Shown: piece by piece, positions 33,738-42,851 of the stretch
Layout: each line of letters opens with the position of its first letter
Numbering within the stretch: position 1 is the first letter of the stretch
Origin: CALDTK01 sp965215215
GTDB lineage: Bacteria; Bacteroidota; Bacteroidia; Chitinophagales; Saprospiraceae
Length of the DNA: 64,000 nt
Direction of reading: 5' to 3'
Assembly (NCBI GenBank): GCA_965215215.1
Contig: OZ244043.1
Location: 1,674,001 to 1,738,000 of the forward strand
Translations under genes and position numbers: made by a program
The notes under the pieces: model-generated
Seen by the model: the letters and a program-made list of their open reading frames with translations, nothing else
The model's database searches: none
Told to the model about the DNA's origin: nothing

Positions 33738-34736
33738 ATGCTGAGCCGAGTCGCCGAGAGTATCCTCTGGATGAACCGATACCTAGAGCGCGCGGAGAAT
33801 TACGCGCGCTTCATCGACGTCAATTTTAACCTCTCCCTCGAGCACCGCCCGAAGGTGACGACCCAGTGGAAGCCTCTTGTCTCCGCCACGGGCGACGGCG
33901 AGCTCTACGCGCAGCTCTACCCGGAGGTGGAGAAGTCGAGCGTGATCCGCTTCCTCGGCTTCGACGAGCGCAACCCCAATTCGATTTACAGTTCGATCAC
34001 GAACGCCCGCGAGAACGCCCGCGCCATCCGCCCGGAGATCACCAAGGAGATCTGGGAGCAGATCAACACCCTGTACCACTTCGTGCGGGAGGCCACGGCC
34101 GCGGAGCGCTGGAAGGACACCGACCCCCGCGCCTTCTTCTTCGAGATCAAGCAGGGCTGCCAGTTGGTGTGGGGACTCTACGAATCGACCATCACCAAGA
34201 ACGACGGCTGGCACTTCAGTCGGATCGGCCGACTCGTCGAACGCGCCGACAAGACCTCCCGCATCCTCGACATCAAGTACCTCACGCTCCTGCCGAAATC
34301 GGTCAGCGTCGGCTCCAACTTCGACCTCGTGCAGTGGACGGCGTTGCTGAAGTCGATCAGCGCCTTCGACATGTACAAGAAGCAGTACGGCAAGCTGACC
34401 TCGATGGGGATCATCGAGTTCATGATCTTCGACAAGCGCTTCCCCCGGTCCATCTTCAGCTGCCTGCTCGGGGTGGAAGATTCGCTCACCGTCCTCGCCG
34501 ACCCGAACAGCGACCGCCTCAATCCCGTCCAGCGAAAATTGGGCTTGATCAAGTCGCAGTTGGAATATTCCGACATCAACGAGATCATTCAGGGCGGTCT
34601 GCACGAGTACCTCGACGGGCTCCAGTCCGACCTGAACCAGCTCTCGGCGACGCTCTTCGACACTTTCTTCTCCGTGGATGCGCACCTGAACGGCGCCACC
34701 GGTGGCACGATGACGCAGAGTCAGTCCCAGTCCTAG
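33738..34736 (+). CDS. Alpha-E domain protein
   Basis: 332 residues, entirely helical, beginning MLSRVAESILWMNRYLERAENYARFIDVN, the hallmark of the alpha-E (DUF403) family. It ends in a Gln/Ser-rich tail. Family members occur almost always beside a circularly permuted ATP-grasp gene and are thought to act with it, though the reaction is unknown. The ATG at 33738 is chosen because the motif starts there; it lies 38 bp after the ATP-grasp stop. Confidence 0.9.
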   Translation: MLSRVAESILWMNRYLERAENYARFIDVNFNLSLEHRPKVTTQWKPLVSATGDGELYAQLYPEVEKSSVIRFLGFDERNPNSIYSSITNARENARAIRPEITKEIWEQINTLYHFVREATAAERWKDTDPRAFFFEIKQGCQLVWGLYESTITKNDGWHFSRIGRLVERADKTSRILDIKYLTLLPKSVSVGSNFDLVQWTALLKSISAFDMYKKQYGKLTSMGIIEFMIFDKRFPRSIFSCLLGVEDSLTVLADPNSDRLNPVQRKLGLIKSQLEYSDINEIIQGGLHEYLDGLQSDLNQLSATLFDTFFSVDAHLNGATGGTMTQSQSQS

Positions 34737-34757
34737 GCCACGACCGCCCCCTTGCCT

Positions 34758-35627
34758 ATGACCGATCGACCGACGCGCCTCCGGATCACGCACGACACCC
34801 GGTACAGCTACTCGTCCAGCGTGTCGCTCACTCCGCACTACTTCCGATTTGGCTTGCGCCCGGCGAGCTACCTGACCGTCGAGAATTTTGAGCTCGAAAT
34901 CGACCCGAAGCCCCTGGGGCGGCGCCAGCTCATCGACGAGGAAGGAAATGCGATCGCGTTCTGCTGGTTCGCGGGCCAGATCAGCGAGATGACGATCCGG
35001 GCGCAGAGCACGATCGTGAGTCACGAGTACAACCCCTTCGCCTTCCTCCTTTACCCCGCGTCCTTCAACCGATTGCCGTTCGCGTACGGTCCGTCGCGGT
35101 CGGCGAGGCTCGCGGCGTGCCTCGCACCCCTGGACGTTTCGGCCGAGCTCACCGCCTTCGGGGAGGCGATCCTCGCCGAGACCTCCGGCAACACGCTGGG
35201 CTACCTGAGCGCGCTCACCGACCGGATCCACGAGCGCTGCGAGGTGGTGTACCGCGCGGACGGCGCCCCGCGGCCCGGCGGCGAGACCTTCGCCCTGGCG
35301 AGCGGATCTTGCCGAGACCTTTCGTGGATGATGATCGCCCTGCTGCGCACTCAGGGCGTCGCGGCCCGCTTCACGAGTGGCTACCTGTACCTGGAGCCGG
35401 ACGATCCTTCGGACACGCCGGCCTACGAACTCCACGCCTGGGTGGAGGTGTTCCTCCCCGGCGGCGGTTGGTTCGGGCTCGACCCCAGTCAGGGCGTCGT
35501 TGCCGGAAACGGCCACCTGGCCATCGTTTCGAGCGCGCACTACGCGAACACGATGCCGGTGTCGGGCGGGATCGCCGGGGACGGGATTTCTACCCTGACG
35601 ACCGAGCTCGAAATCGTGCGCGTCTAA
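34758..35627 (+). CDS. Transglutaminase-like protein
   Basis: 289 residues. The N-terminal bacterial transglutaminase-like domain (ITHDTRYSYSSSVSLTPHYFR) is followed by a transglutaminase core with an apparent Cys-His-Asp triad: Cys185 in GSCRDLSWMM, His226 in YELHAWVEVFLPGGGW and Asp242 in GLDPSQG. Such proteins may act as proteases or amide-bond enzymes. No signal peptide is evident, so it is probably cytoplasmic, like its operon partners. It starts 21 bp after the alpha-E stop. Confidence 0.9.
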   Translation: MTDRPTRLRITHDTRYSYSSSVSLTPHYFRFGLRPASYLTVENFELEIDPKPLGRRQLIDEEGNAIAFCWFAGQISEMTIRAQSTIVSHEYNPFAFLLYPASFNRLPFAYGPSRSARLAACLAPLDVSAELTAFGEAILAETSGNTLGYLSALTDRIHERCEVVYRADGAPRPGGETFALASGSCRDLSWMMIALLRTQGVAARFTSGYLYLEPDDPSDTPAYELHAWVEVFLPGGGWFGLDPSQGVVAGNGHLAIVSSAHYANTMPVSGGIAGDGISTLTTELEIVRV

Positions 35628-35658
35628 TTCTCACTACCCCGAGGACCCCTCCACCCGT

Positions 35659-36705
35659 ATGAAGCTATTCCAGTGTGGCAACTGCGACCACTCCCTCTTC
35701 TTCGAGAACTCGGTCTGCGAGAACTGCGGTCACCTCGCGGGCTACCGGGACACCGACCGCGAGATACTCACCTTCGACCTTAGCGCCGGTACGCTGATCT
35801 CGGACCGGGCGGGCAAGCACTTCAAGTTCTGCAAGAACAACGCGCACGACGTGTGCAACTGGCTGCTCCCCTTCGAGGACGAGCGCGACTACTGCCGGGC
35901 CTGCCAACTGAACCGCACGATCCCGCACCTCGCCACGGAGGGCAACCTGCGTAAGTGGCAGAGCATCGAGAACGCGAAACACCGCTTAGTCTACCAGCTG
36001 CAACGCCTGGGCGTACCGGTGGTCAGCAAGCTCGTCGACGGCGAGACGGGCCTGTGCTTCGACTTCGTGGAGCGCGGCGATCGCACCGACCTAATGACGG
36101 GGCACGCCGACGGGGTAGTGACGATCCTACTGAGCGAGGCCGACTCGGTGGTGCGCGAGCGGAACCGCAAGCAATTTAAGGAGCGCTACCGGACCCTGAT
36201 CGGCCACCTCCGCCACGAGGTCGGGCACTACTACTGGGACCGGCTCGTGGCCACCGACGAGGGGATGCTGACGAAGTTCAGGTCGCTGTTCGGCGACGAT
36301 CGCCGCGACTACGGCGAAGCCCTGCAGGCCTACTACGCCGCGGGTGCCCCGGCGGGCTGGCGCGCGAGCCACATCAGCGCCTACGCCACCGCCCACCCCT
36401 GGGAGGATTGGGCAGAAACCTGGGCGCACTACCTCCACATCGTGGACTTGGTGGAGACGGCCTACTTCTTCGGGATCTCGGTCGCCCCGGTTGGCCCGGA
36501 CCGGGTTATGGCGACGGATGTACCCTTCGACCCGTACGAGATGGAGGATTTCGGCGAGATCGTGGAGACGTGCGTGCCGTTATCGTACGCGGTGAACAGC
36601 ATGAACCGGGCGATGGGTATTCCGGATGTTTATCCGTTCGTGATCTCGGGGACGGTGCGGAGGAAGTTGGGGTTTGTGCACGAGTTGGTAAGGGGGGGTA
36701 GGTGA
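35659..36705 (+). CDS. Zinc-binding metallopeptidase (Peptidase_Mx type) with zinc ribbon
   Basis: 348 residues. The N-terminus has a zinc-ribbon pattern (Cys6, Cys9, Cys20, Cys23) and further Cys pairs up to about residue 85. The catalytic HExxH motif is HEVGH at 186-190. WEDWAETWAHYLHIVD downstream supplies a likely third ligand. This matches the putative zinc metallopeptidase family found with ATP-grasp/alpha-E/transglutaminase operons. It may process a peptide product of the operon; this is inference. Confidence 0.87.
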   Translation: MKLFQCGNCDHSLFFENSVCENCGHLAGYRDTDREILTFDLSAGTLISDRAGKHFKFCKNNAHDVCNWLLPFEDERDYCRACQLNRTIPHLATEGNLRKWQSIENAKHRLVYQLQRLGVPVVSKLVDGETGLCFDFVERGDRTDLMTGHADGVVTILLSEADSVVRERNRKQFKERYRTLIGHLRHEVGHYYWDRLVATDEGMLTKFRSLFGDDRRDYGEALQAYYAAGAPAGWRASHISAYATAHPWEDWAETWAHYLHIVDLVETAYFFGISVAPVGPDRVMATDVPFDPYEMEDFGEIVETCVPLSYAVNSMNRAMGIPDVYPFVISGTVRRKLGFVHELVRGGR

Positions 36706-37160
36706 TACTCAGTAGGGTAGAGAAGAACGCTGCATTGCATGCGGTGATCGTCTCGGGTAACTCAAGCATCTTCCACTTACATACTTACCTATAATAGGTA
36801 TTTTCTACTCAAACCTCGGTGTAGTTCACCGTATCTATTTAAGTTACCAGTACAATCCTAGAGTGATGGGTACGCAAACAACCGCCTTCCGACAATACAT
36901 CTATTAAGCGCCTGATGTCTCGTAGCGAGGCGATCATAAAGTCGAGTAGCTGCCCGCGGATACCTTAACCTATTGAGGTGCTAGATCTCTAAGGCAACAC
37001 TAGTCAGCTTACGCTCAACCCTTAATTAGATATGCAGAACGCTCTTTCGTCTTAAGCGTCCTTAAGATTAAGTAAAATACAGACGCCTTACATAAGTGCT
37101 ATCGAATAATAATCGGTAGAGGGCTGATATCTGCAAAACATTTGATACCCAGTCAACGAC
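36706..37160. other. AT-rich intergenic region
   Basis: No gene seen. Composition drops sharply compared with the operon to the left, marking entry into an accessory segment. A short palindrome TACCTAT-A-ATAGGTA lies at 36786-36800. No RNA gene was recognised. Confidence 0.45.
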
Positions 37161-37349
37161 TTATTTTCTAGGTTTCGTTGGGGTGGGGGGCCGCTCGGCT
37201 GGTGGTTTGCTAGATGGTGCTTTGCTAGATGGTGCTTTGCTAGATGGTGCTTTGCTTGTAGCAATAGGATCCGCACTGGACGGTTTAGGGCGCATAGTAC
37301 GCTTCTCAGATCTCATCGCCTTTTCTAACCGATCTTGATTCTTTGGCAT
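37161..37349 (-). CDS. Small basic protein with SKAPS repeats
   Basis: A 62-residue frame from the ATG at 37349 encodes a basic start (MPKNQDRLEKAMRSEKRTMR) and then a tail of five-residue repeats (SKAPS) ending in Pro/Lys-rich sequence. It is the third open frame on the minus strand after the AbiEi-like and membrane-protein genes, 68 bp past the latter's end. It could be a real small protein or chance expansion of a repeat. No family is recognised. Confidence 0.35.
   Translation of the reverse strand: MPKNQDRLEKAMRSEKRTMRPKPSSADPIATSKAPSSKAPSSKAPSSKPPAERPPTPTKPRK
37206..37250. repeat. Three tandem 15-bp repeats
   Basis: TTTGCTAGATGGTGC is repeated three times without change, with a partial fourth copy to 37255. 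On the minus strand each unit encodes SKAPS. Identical copies indicate recent expansion. Confidence 0.9.
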
Positions 37350-37417
37350 GGAATCTCGATTGTGATGAAATTTATTATAAGCGTGCAAAAAATATCTTGG
37401 CAGTTAAGACACTCTAC

Positions 37418-38278
37418 TTACGTCTCACTGTCGGTGCTGGCGGTCTTGTTGACGGCGGAAGCGGGCGTACCGGCACCAACCCGGCTCGCTCCAGTGAACT
37501 TTGCTGTTCCCGCGGCAGAGCTACCGAAGTAGTCTTTCGCTCTTCGATATAGCGAGCGGGTGGCTGTGGTAACTGGTTCATTTACAGTAGGTTGTTCAAT
37601 GAGTACGTCATCAGACTTGTTCCATCTAACGTAAAGATAGGCTATTGGGTTGGACGGAGCAGAAATTTTAGCAGAACTCGACTGTGCATCGTTAAAGACG
37701 TTGACCTCCGGCTTGTCCGCATTTGGCGAATCTATAGACACGATTTCTACATCTGCTAGCACAATCTCATACATATCCTCGTGTTCGTAGAAGAGATGTA
37801 TAGTTCCTTCGTACGCGGTGTCAGCCTTTTTCCAGATCCGGACGTATTGGTTTTGTGCTAGCGTACTGAATGCAACGAATACCGAATCAGTACTAAATCT
37901 GTGAGAAGCACCAATCGATTCAGTGAATCGGAAAAACAACCTGGTTCGCTTTGTATAGCTCAAAACCAGAGCTAGGATTAGTGCGAACACAGATGCACCT
38001 ATAATATCCGTCGACCTAATAGGATGCTTCTCCGAGATCAAACGAGTGACTGCCGATGGGTCTTCAAGATATAGTGATATAGCCGGTATTTCTAACAACA
38101 GACCTGCCCCCTTGACAACGAGTGACCATAGGACATAGCAGATGAATCCAAACACAAGCGAATATCCTGCTACCTCAACATAGCCCGGCTTACGAAATGA
38201 CGTGAGCGTCATGTATAATTTGGTGCAAATAAGGCCAGGGATAAACACGAGGGCGATGTCGAATGAGAGGCCACCCAT
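37418..38278 (-). CDS. Membrane protein of unknown function next to an AbiEi-like gene
   Basis: 286 residues. Three hydrophobic segments are visible: FDIALVFIPGLICTKLYM at the start, VAGYSLVFGFICYVLWSLVV, and DIIGASVFALILALVLSY near residue 100. A soluble C-terminal half of about 170 residues follows, beta-rich at first and then Ser/Thr-rich and disordered. The overall form resembles DUF6338-type membrane proteins, but I am not certain. It starts 3 bp after the stop of the AbiEi-like regulator, so the two are clearly coexpressed. Lower GC than core genes. Confidence 0.6.
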   Translation of the reverse strand: MGGLSFDIALVFIPGLICTKLYMTLTSFRKPGYVEVAGYSLVFGFICYVLWSLVVKGAGLLLEIPAISLYLEDPSAVTRLISEKHPIRSTDIIGASVFALILALVLSYTKRTRLFFRFTESIGASHRFSTDSVFVAFSTLAQNQYVRIWKKADTAYEGTIHLFYEHEDMYEIVLADVEIVSIDSPNADKPEVNVFNDAQSSSAKISAPSNPIAYLYVRWNKSDDVLIEQPTVNEPVTTATRSLYRRAKDYFGSSAAGTAKFTGASRVGAGTPASAVNKTASTDSET

Positions 38279-38281
38279 AGT

Positions 38282-39310
38282 TCAAGATTTTTTGACGTCG
38301 TACAACGCACTTACTATTAATTCGTTATTGTACTCTAAAGATGCTGCTTTGTCAACTTCAGCGGCTAATAGGGACATCCTCTTAAGGACAGCTGGAAGTA
38401 ATCGCTCGGCTTCCGCAAGCTCCCGGAGACCTCCGTCGGCAACAAGGTCGGCGTAGACTAGCAGAATCGGGCTCGACCCTGCAGGCGCGGATATTGGATG
38501 AGACCAAAATTTCTCTCTGATCACGAGGTTTCCATTGGGGTCGGGAGGAGCACTGAAAAACTGCCCGCTGCGGTTACTTAGCTCATCGCTAAATGCCTCC
38601 ACCTGATCGCCCGGTAACAGTTTACCACCATAGTACCTGCTCGATGCAGCCGGACCACTGAGCAGGAAGCCAGACGGTAGGTCCGTCGGAAAGCTTCCGC
38701 TAAAACGGAACCGGAGCTGACGTAATTTAGGAAGGAGCGTAGATCGGTAGCCCTCAGCCCAAACGTCGATCAGCTTGGCTGGGTCCGCCCATAAGTAGGC
38801 CTTCGTACCCGTATAAAAGAGCTTCCGCTCACGCAGCTTATCGACGCATCGTTTTACGCTACCGATACTTGCTCCTGCACTGCTACTGAGTTGACGGTAG
38901 CTCATGTCAGAACCACCAGTTAGCAGCACGAAAAGGACTCTCAATTCCACCGCCGTAAAAGGTCCCTTAACGGTCGGACGCATTCGTCGCTGCTTCGACC
39001 TGTACTCTACGAGCACGTATACCCCCGGGGCACGTAGGTGAAGTTCCCCATCTCGAGTCAGGTAAGAAATTTCACGTTTTTGTAGGTGCAACCGAGCGGC
39101 GGCGGTGGCGTGATCGACGTATAAAGCACTCGTAACAAGGGGCTCAGGTAACCGCCTGGCAGCGGATAGGTCTAGACTTTCCACTACTTCGCTAAGCTCC
39201 CATACCCCTTGATCCGCAAGTGTGATCCTTCTACCCGGATCCAGGGCTAGTCCCTCTATCTCAGGTAACGCGTCAAAAAAACCGCCGTCTCTTGCTGCTG
39301 GTGCATGCAT
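38282..39310 (-). CDS. AbiEi-like winged-helix regulator (type IV TA antitoxin family)
   Basis: 342 residues. The middle holds an HTH (TAVELRVLFVLLTGG ... SYRQLSSSAGASIGSVKRCVDKL). The C-terminal half has blocks I associate with AbiEi-type antitoxins: AKLIDVWAEGYRSTLLPKL, YYGGKLLPGDQVEAFS, DPNGNLVIREKFW and PILLVYADLVADG. In known AbiE systems this protein represses its operon and neutralises the AbiEii nucleotidyltransferase. Here no AbiEii gene is present; the partner is a membrane protein. A mini-hairpin repeat lies at 38693-38706. Confidence 0.68.
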   Translation of the reverse strand: MHAPAARDGGFFDALPEIEGLALDPGRRITLADQGVWELSEVVESLDLSAARRLPEPLVTSALYVDHATAAARLHLQKREISYLTRDGELHLRAPGVYVLVEYRSKQRRMRPTVKGPFTAVELRVLFVLLTGGSDMSYRQLSSSAGASIGSVKRCVDKLRERKLFYTGTKAYLWADPAKLIDVWAEGYRSTLLPKLRQLRFRFSGSFPTDLPSGFLLSGPAASSRYYGGKLLPGDQVEAFSDELSNRSGQFFSAPPDPNGNLVIREKFWSHPISAPAGSSPILLVYADLVADGGLRELAEAERLLPAVLKRMSLLAAEVDKAASLEYNNELIVSALYDVKKS

Positions 39311-39398
39311 GTTCCAAAAGTAACGCCGTTCACCAATATTGAACAGTGTTATTTCTGGAACATGTTACGCTGGTCAGGGAATCACAAGGTTGTGCCCT

Positions 39399-39445
39399 AC
39401 TGCACCTTCGCCACCGTGCCGCCTCCGCAGAAGTTGCCCGCCATC
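39399..39445. repeat. 47-bp copy of an internal uxaC segment
   Basis: This stretch matches uxaC positions 41383-41429 with one mismatch (46/47). Weaker similarity extends about 30 bp to the left. It lies 14 bp beyond the sdaA stop and encodes nothing in context, so it looks like a relic of a second uxaC copy or of a rearrangement. Confidence 0.85.
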
Positions 39446-39459
39446 CAACTGGCTCCACC

Positions 39460-40887
39460 TCAGCAATCCGTCAACATCACCCCCACAGCAAGGCCGCCCT
39501 CCGAAGTCTCCTTGTACTTACTGTTCATGTCCACAGCCGTGGCCCACATCGTGCTCACCACCTTGTCCAAAGGCACTTTGGCCGCGGCGGGGTCGCTCCC
39601 CACCGCCAATTCGGCGGCGTTGATCGCTTTGATGGCCCCCATCGAGTTGCGCTCGATGCAGGGTACCTGCACCAGTCCGCCGATCGGATCGCACGTTAGG
39701 CCCAGGTGGTGCTCCATCGCAATTTCGGCAGCCATCAGCACCTGCTCCGGGGTGCCGCCCAGTAGCTCGGTCAGACCGCCGGCCGCCATGGCCGACGATA
39801 CGCCGATCTCCGCCTGGCAGCCGCCCATCGCGGCCGAAATAGTCGCGCCCTTCTTGAAGATGCTACCGATCTCACCGGCCACCAGTAAAAAGCGCTTGAC
39901 CTCCGGCCAGCCGGCGTGGTGATCCTCTATGGCGAGGTAATACAACAGCACCGCCGGAATCACACCCGCACTCCCGTTGGTGGGTGCCGTCACAACGCGT
40001 CCCAGGCTAGCGTTAACCTCGTTGACCGCCAGCGCAAAGCAGCTCACCCACTTCAAGATCTGCCGAAACTTCACCTCCGTACCCCGGATAGCCGCCAGCC
40101 AACTCGCCGCGTCGGTGTACACGTGCGCTTCACTCAGCAAACTCCTGTTCAGTTCAGCTGCCCGGCGCTTCACGTTGAGTCCGCCCGGCAGCACGCCCCC
40201 CGTGTGGCAGCCCGTGTACACGCAGTCCAGCATGGTGCGCCAGACGCGCGAGAGGTCTCGGTCTATCTCCTCGTCGCTGCGAATCGACCGCTCGTTGGCC
40301 AGTACGAGCCGGCTAATCGGTTGGCGCTGCGAGGCACAGTGGGCCAGTAATTCGGCGCCCGTCTGGACGGGGAACGGTAGTTCGGCGAAGACCTTGAGGT
40401 TCTCGCGTGCATTCGTCCGCTCCTCGCTCACCACGAAGCCACCGCCAATCGAGTAGTAGGTGTCCACGCGCAGCAGTCCACCGCTCAGGGTGGCCTCAAA
40501 GCTCAGCGCATTCGCGTGGAAGGGCATAAAGGTCCGGTGCCAGCGTAGGTCGTGCGTAACGTCAAAGGGCAGGGGGCGGCTTCCGCCAAAACGCAACATA
40601 CCGCTCGTCTCGACGCGCCGAACGGACGTCTCGATCGAATCGACGGGGACGGTCTCGGGGTCGGCGCCCAGCAGGCCGAGGACGATGGCCTTGTCGGTGG
40701 CGTGCCCCTTGCCCGTGAGGGACAGGGAGCCGTAAACGTGTACGCGGATGGCCGCCACGCGTTCGAAGTCGCCCGCTTCACGGAGTTCGCTAATCCAGCG
40801 TTCGGCGGCGCGCCACGGCCCGAGCGTGTGGGAGCTGGACGGCCCGACGCCAATCTTGAGCATGTCGAACACGGAGATACATTCCAC
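39460..40887 (-). CDS. sdaA: L-serine dehydratase, single-chain iron-sulfur type
   Basis: 475 residues, deaminating L-serine to pyruvate and ammonia with a [4Fe-4S] cluster. The N-terminal domain begins SVFDMLKIGVGPSSSHTLGPWRAA. The C-terminal catalytic domain has AMGGCQAEIGVSSAMAAGGL and the cluster region HHLGLTCDPIGGLVQVPCIERN with its cysteines. Length fits the single-polypeptide form. A mini-hairpin repeat (40579-40592) lies in the N-terminal domain and encodes FGGS in a surface region. Confidence 0.94.
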   Translation of the reverse strand: MECISVFDMLKIGVGPSSSHTLGPWRAAERWISELREAGDFERVAAIRVHVYGSLSLTGKGHATDKAIVLGLLGADPETVPVDSIETSVRRVETSGMLRFGGSRPLPFDVTHDLRWHRTFMPFHANALSFEATLSGGLLRVDTYYSIGGGFVVSEERTNARENLKVFAELPFPVQTGAELLAHCASQRQPISRLVLANERSIRSDEEIDRDLSRVWRTMLDCVYTGCHTGGVLPGGLNVKRRAAELNRSLLSEAHVYTDAASWLAAIRGTEVKFRQILKWVSCFALAVNEVNASLGRVVTAPTNGSAGVIPAVLLYYLAIEDHHAGWPEVKRFLLVAGEIGSIFKKGATISAAMGGCQAEIGVSSAMAAGGLTELLGGTPEQVLMAAEIAMEHHLGLTCDPIGGLVQVPCIERNSMGAIKAINAAELAVGSDPAAAKVPLDKVVSTMWATAVDMNSKYKETSEGGLAVGVMLTDC

Positions 40888-41107
40888 GGAAGAAAGGTAG
40901 GCTTAGTCCCCTAGCAAGCGCCTGAATCTTCTAGGGCCGTGCCGCCGATCGGCAGCTGTTGCCGGCCAACGTGCACGCTGTTGCCCTCCAGCATACGAAC
41001 TGCAGCCAGGCGCACCACGTAGCGCTTGCGGATGCACAGAAACCCGGCTTTGGAACAAATTGCTTCAACCCACCGCGAGACCGGGCGCGTCTCAATTGCC
41101 GCTTCCG

Positions 41108-42541
41108 CTAAAACCCAAACCACCCCTTCGCATTCCCGTAACTCACGTCCGCCACCAACTCCCCCAACCAAGCCTCGTCGCTTGGCAACTTCCCCGCCGC
41201 CACATCCGCCCCGAGCAGCTGACACAGCAAACGCCGGAAGTACTCGTGCCGCGGGAAGGACAAAAAGGAGCGCGAATCGGTAAGCATACCGACGAAGTGG
41301 GCGAGCAGGCCGACGCTCGAGAGCGTATCCAACTGGTCGCGCATCCCGTCCCACTGGTCGAGGAACCACCAGGCCGCGCCCCACTGCACCTTCGCCACCG
41401 TGCCGCCCCCGCAGAAGTTGCCCGCCATCGTCGCGAAGACGTGGTTGTCGGCCGGGTTGAGGTTGTAGAGGATGACCTTCGGGAGCTCGTCGGTGTCGTT
41501 GAGGGCGTCGAGTAGGGCGGCCAGTCCGGCGGCCTGGGGCTCGTCGCCGATGGAGTCGTAGCCGGTGTCCGGACCGAGCTCCCGCTCGGCGCGCCGATTA
41601 TTGTTGCGCTGGGCGCCGAGGTGCAGCTGCATCACCCACCCGCGGCGCGCGTAGGCGCGGCCGAGGTCCACGAGTAGGGTGAAGCAGAAGGTGGCCGCGT
41701 CCGCGGGGGAGATCTTAGTGGTCCGGTCGAGGAGGAGCTGGTCGGCGAGCTCGGGGCGGTAACTAGCGGCCGGGACGCTGGACAGGCCGTGGTCGCTGAT
41801 CCGGCAGCCGTGAGCGGCGAAGTGATCCATGCGCGACTCCAGAGCGGCGAGCAGGGCGGCGTAGTCGGCGATCGGGCGGCCGGAGGCCTCCCCGAGGCGG
41901 TCGAGGTAGTCGCGCCAACCGGGCGAGGAGGCCACGAGCGCCTTGTCCGGGCGGAAGGCGGGAAGCATGCGCAGCGCGGGACCCGTAGTTTTAGCGGAAG
42001 CGGGACCGGCGGCAGGCTCGGCGGAAGTCGTTTTCGCGAAAGCGGCGTGGTGCTCGAGGGTATCGCAGGGGTCGTCGGTGGTGCAGACGAGCTCGACGTT
42101 CTGCTGCGCGAGCAGGCCGAGCGTGCCGCCGTCGGTGGCCCGGAGGCGCTCGTTCGCGGTGGCGTAGATCCGGTCGGCCGTATCACCGCTGAGCCGCTCG
42201 TGGACGCCGAAGTAGCGGGCGAGCTCGAGGTGACTCCAGTGGTAGAGGGGATTGCGCGCCGTGAAGGGGACGGTTTTCGCGTAAGCGGCAAACTTCTCGG
42301 CGGGCGCCGCATCGCCGGTGATGAGGCGCTCCTCGACGCCGTGGACCCGCATCGCGCGCCACTTGTAGTGGTCGCCGGCGAGCCAGGCGGCGTGTAGGTT
42401 GTCGAAGCGGTGGTCGGTGGCCACCTCCGCGGGCGGGAGGTGGTTGTGGTAGTCGAGGATCGGCTGCGGGGCGGCGTACCCGTGGTAAAGGCGCCGGGCG
42501 AGGGGCGTGGGGAGGAGCCAGTCGGGGTGGATGAAATTCAC
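41108..42541 (-). CDS. uxaC: Uronate isomerase
   Basis: 477 residues, isomerising D-glucuronate or D-galacturonate to fructuronate/tagaturonate. Family blocks include FIHPDWLL, PILDYHNHLPP (metal ligands H-x-H) and CTTDDPCDTLEHH and LPAFRPDK. Between the last two, residues about 167-189 form an Ala/Thr-rich insertion relative to E. coli UxaC, made largely of two mini-hairpin repeats (41988-42001, 42030-42043). A third copy (42273-42286) encodes AYAKT, and a fourth (41101-41114) supplies the TAG stop. No other hexuronate gene is nearby. Confidence 0.94.
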   Translation of the reverse strand: MNFIHPDWLLPTPLARRLYHGYAAPQPILDYHNHLPPAEVATDHRFDNLHAAWLAGDHYKWRAMRVHGVEERLITGDAAPAEKFAAYAKTVPFTARNPLYHWSHLELARYFGVHERLSGDTADRIYATANERLRATDGGTLGLLAQQNVELVCTTDDPCDTLEHHAAFAKTTSAEPAAGPASAKTTGPALRMLPAFRPDKALVASSPGWRDYLDRLGEASGRPIADYAALLAALESRMDHFAAHGCRISDHGLSSVPAASYRPELADQLLLDRTTKISPADAATFCFTLLVDLGRAYARRGWVMQLHLGAQRNNNRRAERELGPDTGYDSIGDEPQAAGLAALLDALNDTDELPKVILYNLNPADNHVFATMAGNFCGGGTVAKVQWGAAWWFLDQWDGMRDQLDTLSSVGLLAHFVGMLTDSRSFLSFPRHEYFRRLLCQLLGADVAAGKLPSDEAWLGELVADVSYGNAKGWFGF

Positions 42542-42851
42542 GTGGGTGCGGGGCTGGTAGGGCGGCGAAACTAGGCTGCGATAGGGCTTGAGGGCGCAGT
42601 GCCGGTTGGGCGAAGGGGTATCCGGTAACCTACCCCACGGGTACCGGTACGAACACGCCGCTGCTCGGTACGGACCTCGGCCTGGACACCCACCCGCCGA
42701 GCGGGGTGACGTCTGCGCCTCTAATCTCTAGAGGAGTGAGTTACGCCGGGAGCGTACGCAGCGGTCCGGCGGACTTATCACCTCTCTTCTTTCCCTTACC
42801 ACTTCGGCCTCACCCGCAAACAGCCGCGCGCACACGCCCGTTCTTCGATAC
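42542..42851. other. Intergenic region between uxaC and the metal module
   Basis: 310 bp between divergently transcribed genes. No open frame or RNA is supported. It should contain the promoters of uxaC and of the metal-related operon. Confidence 0.45.
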
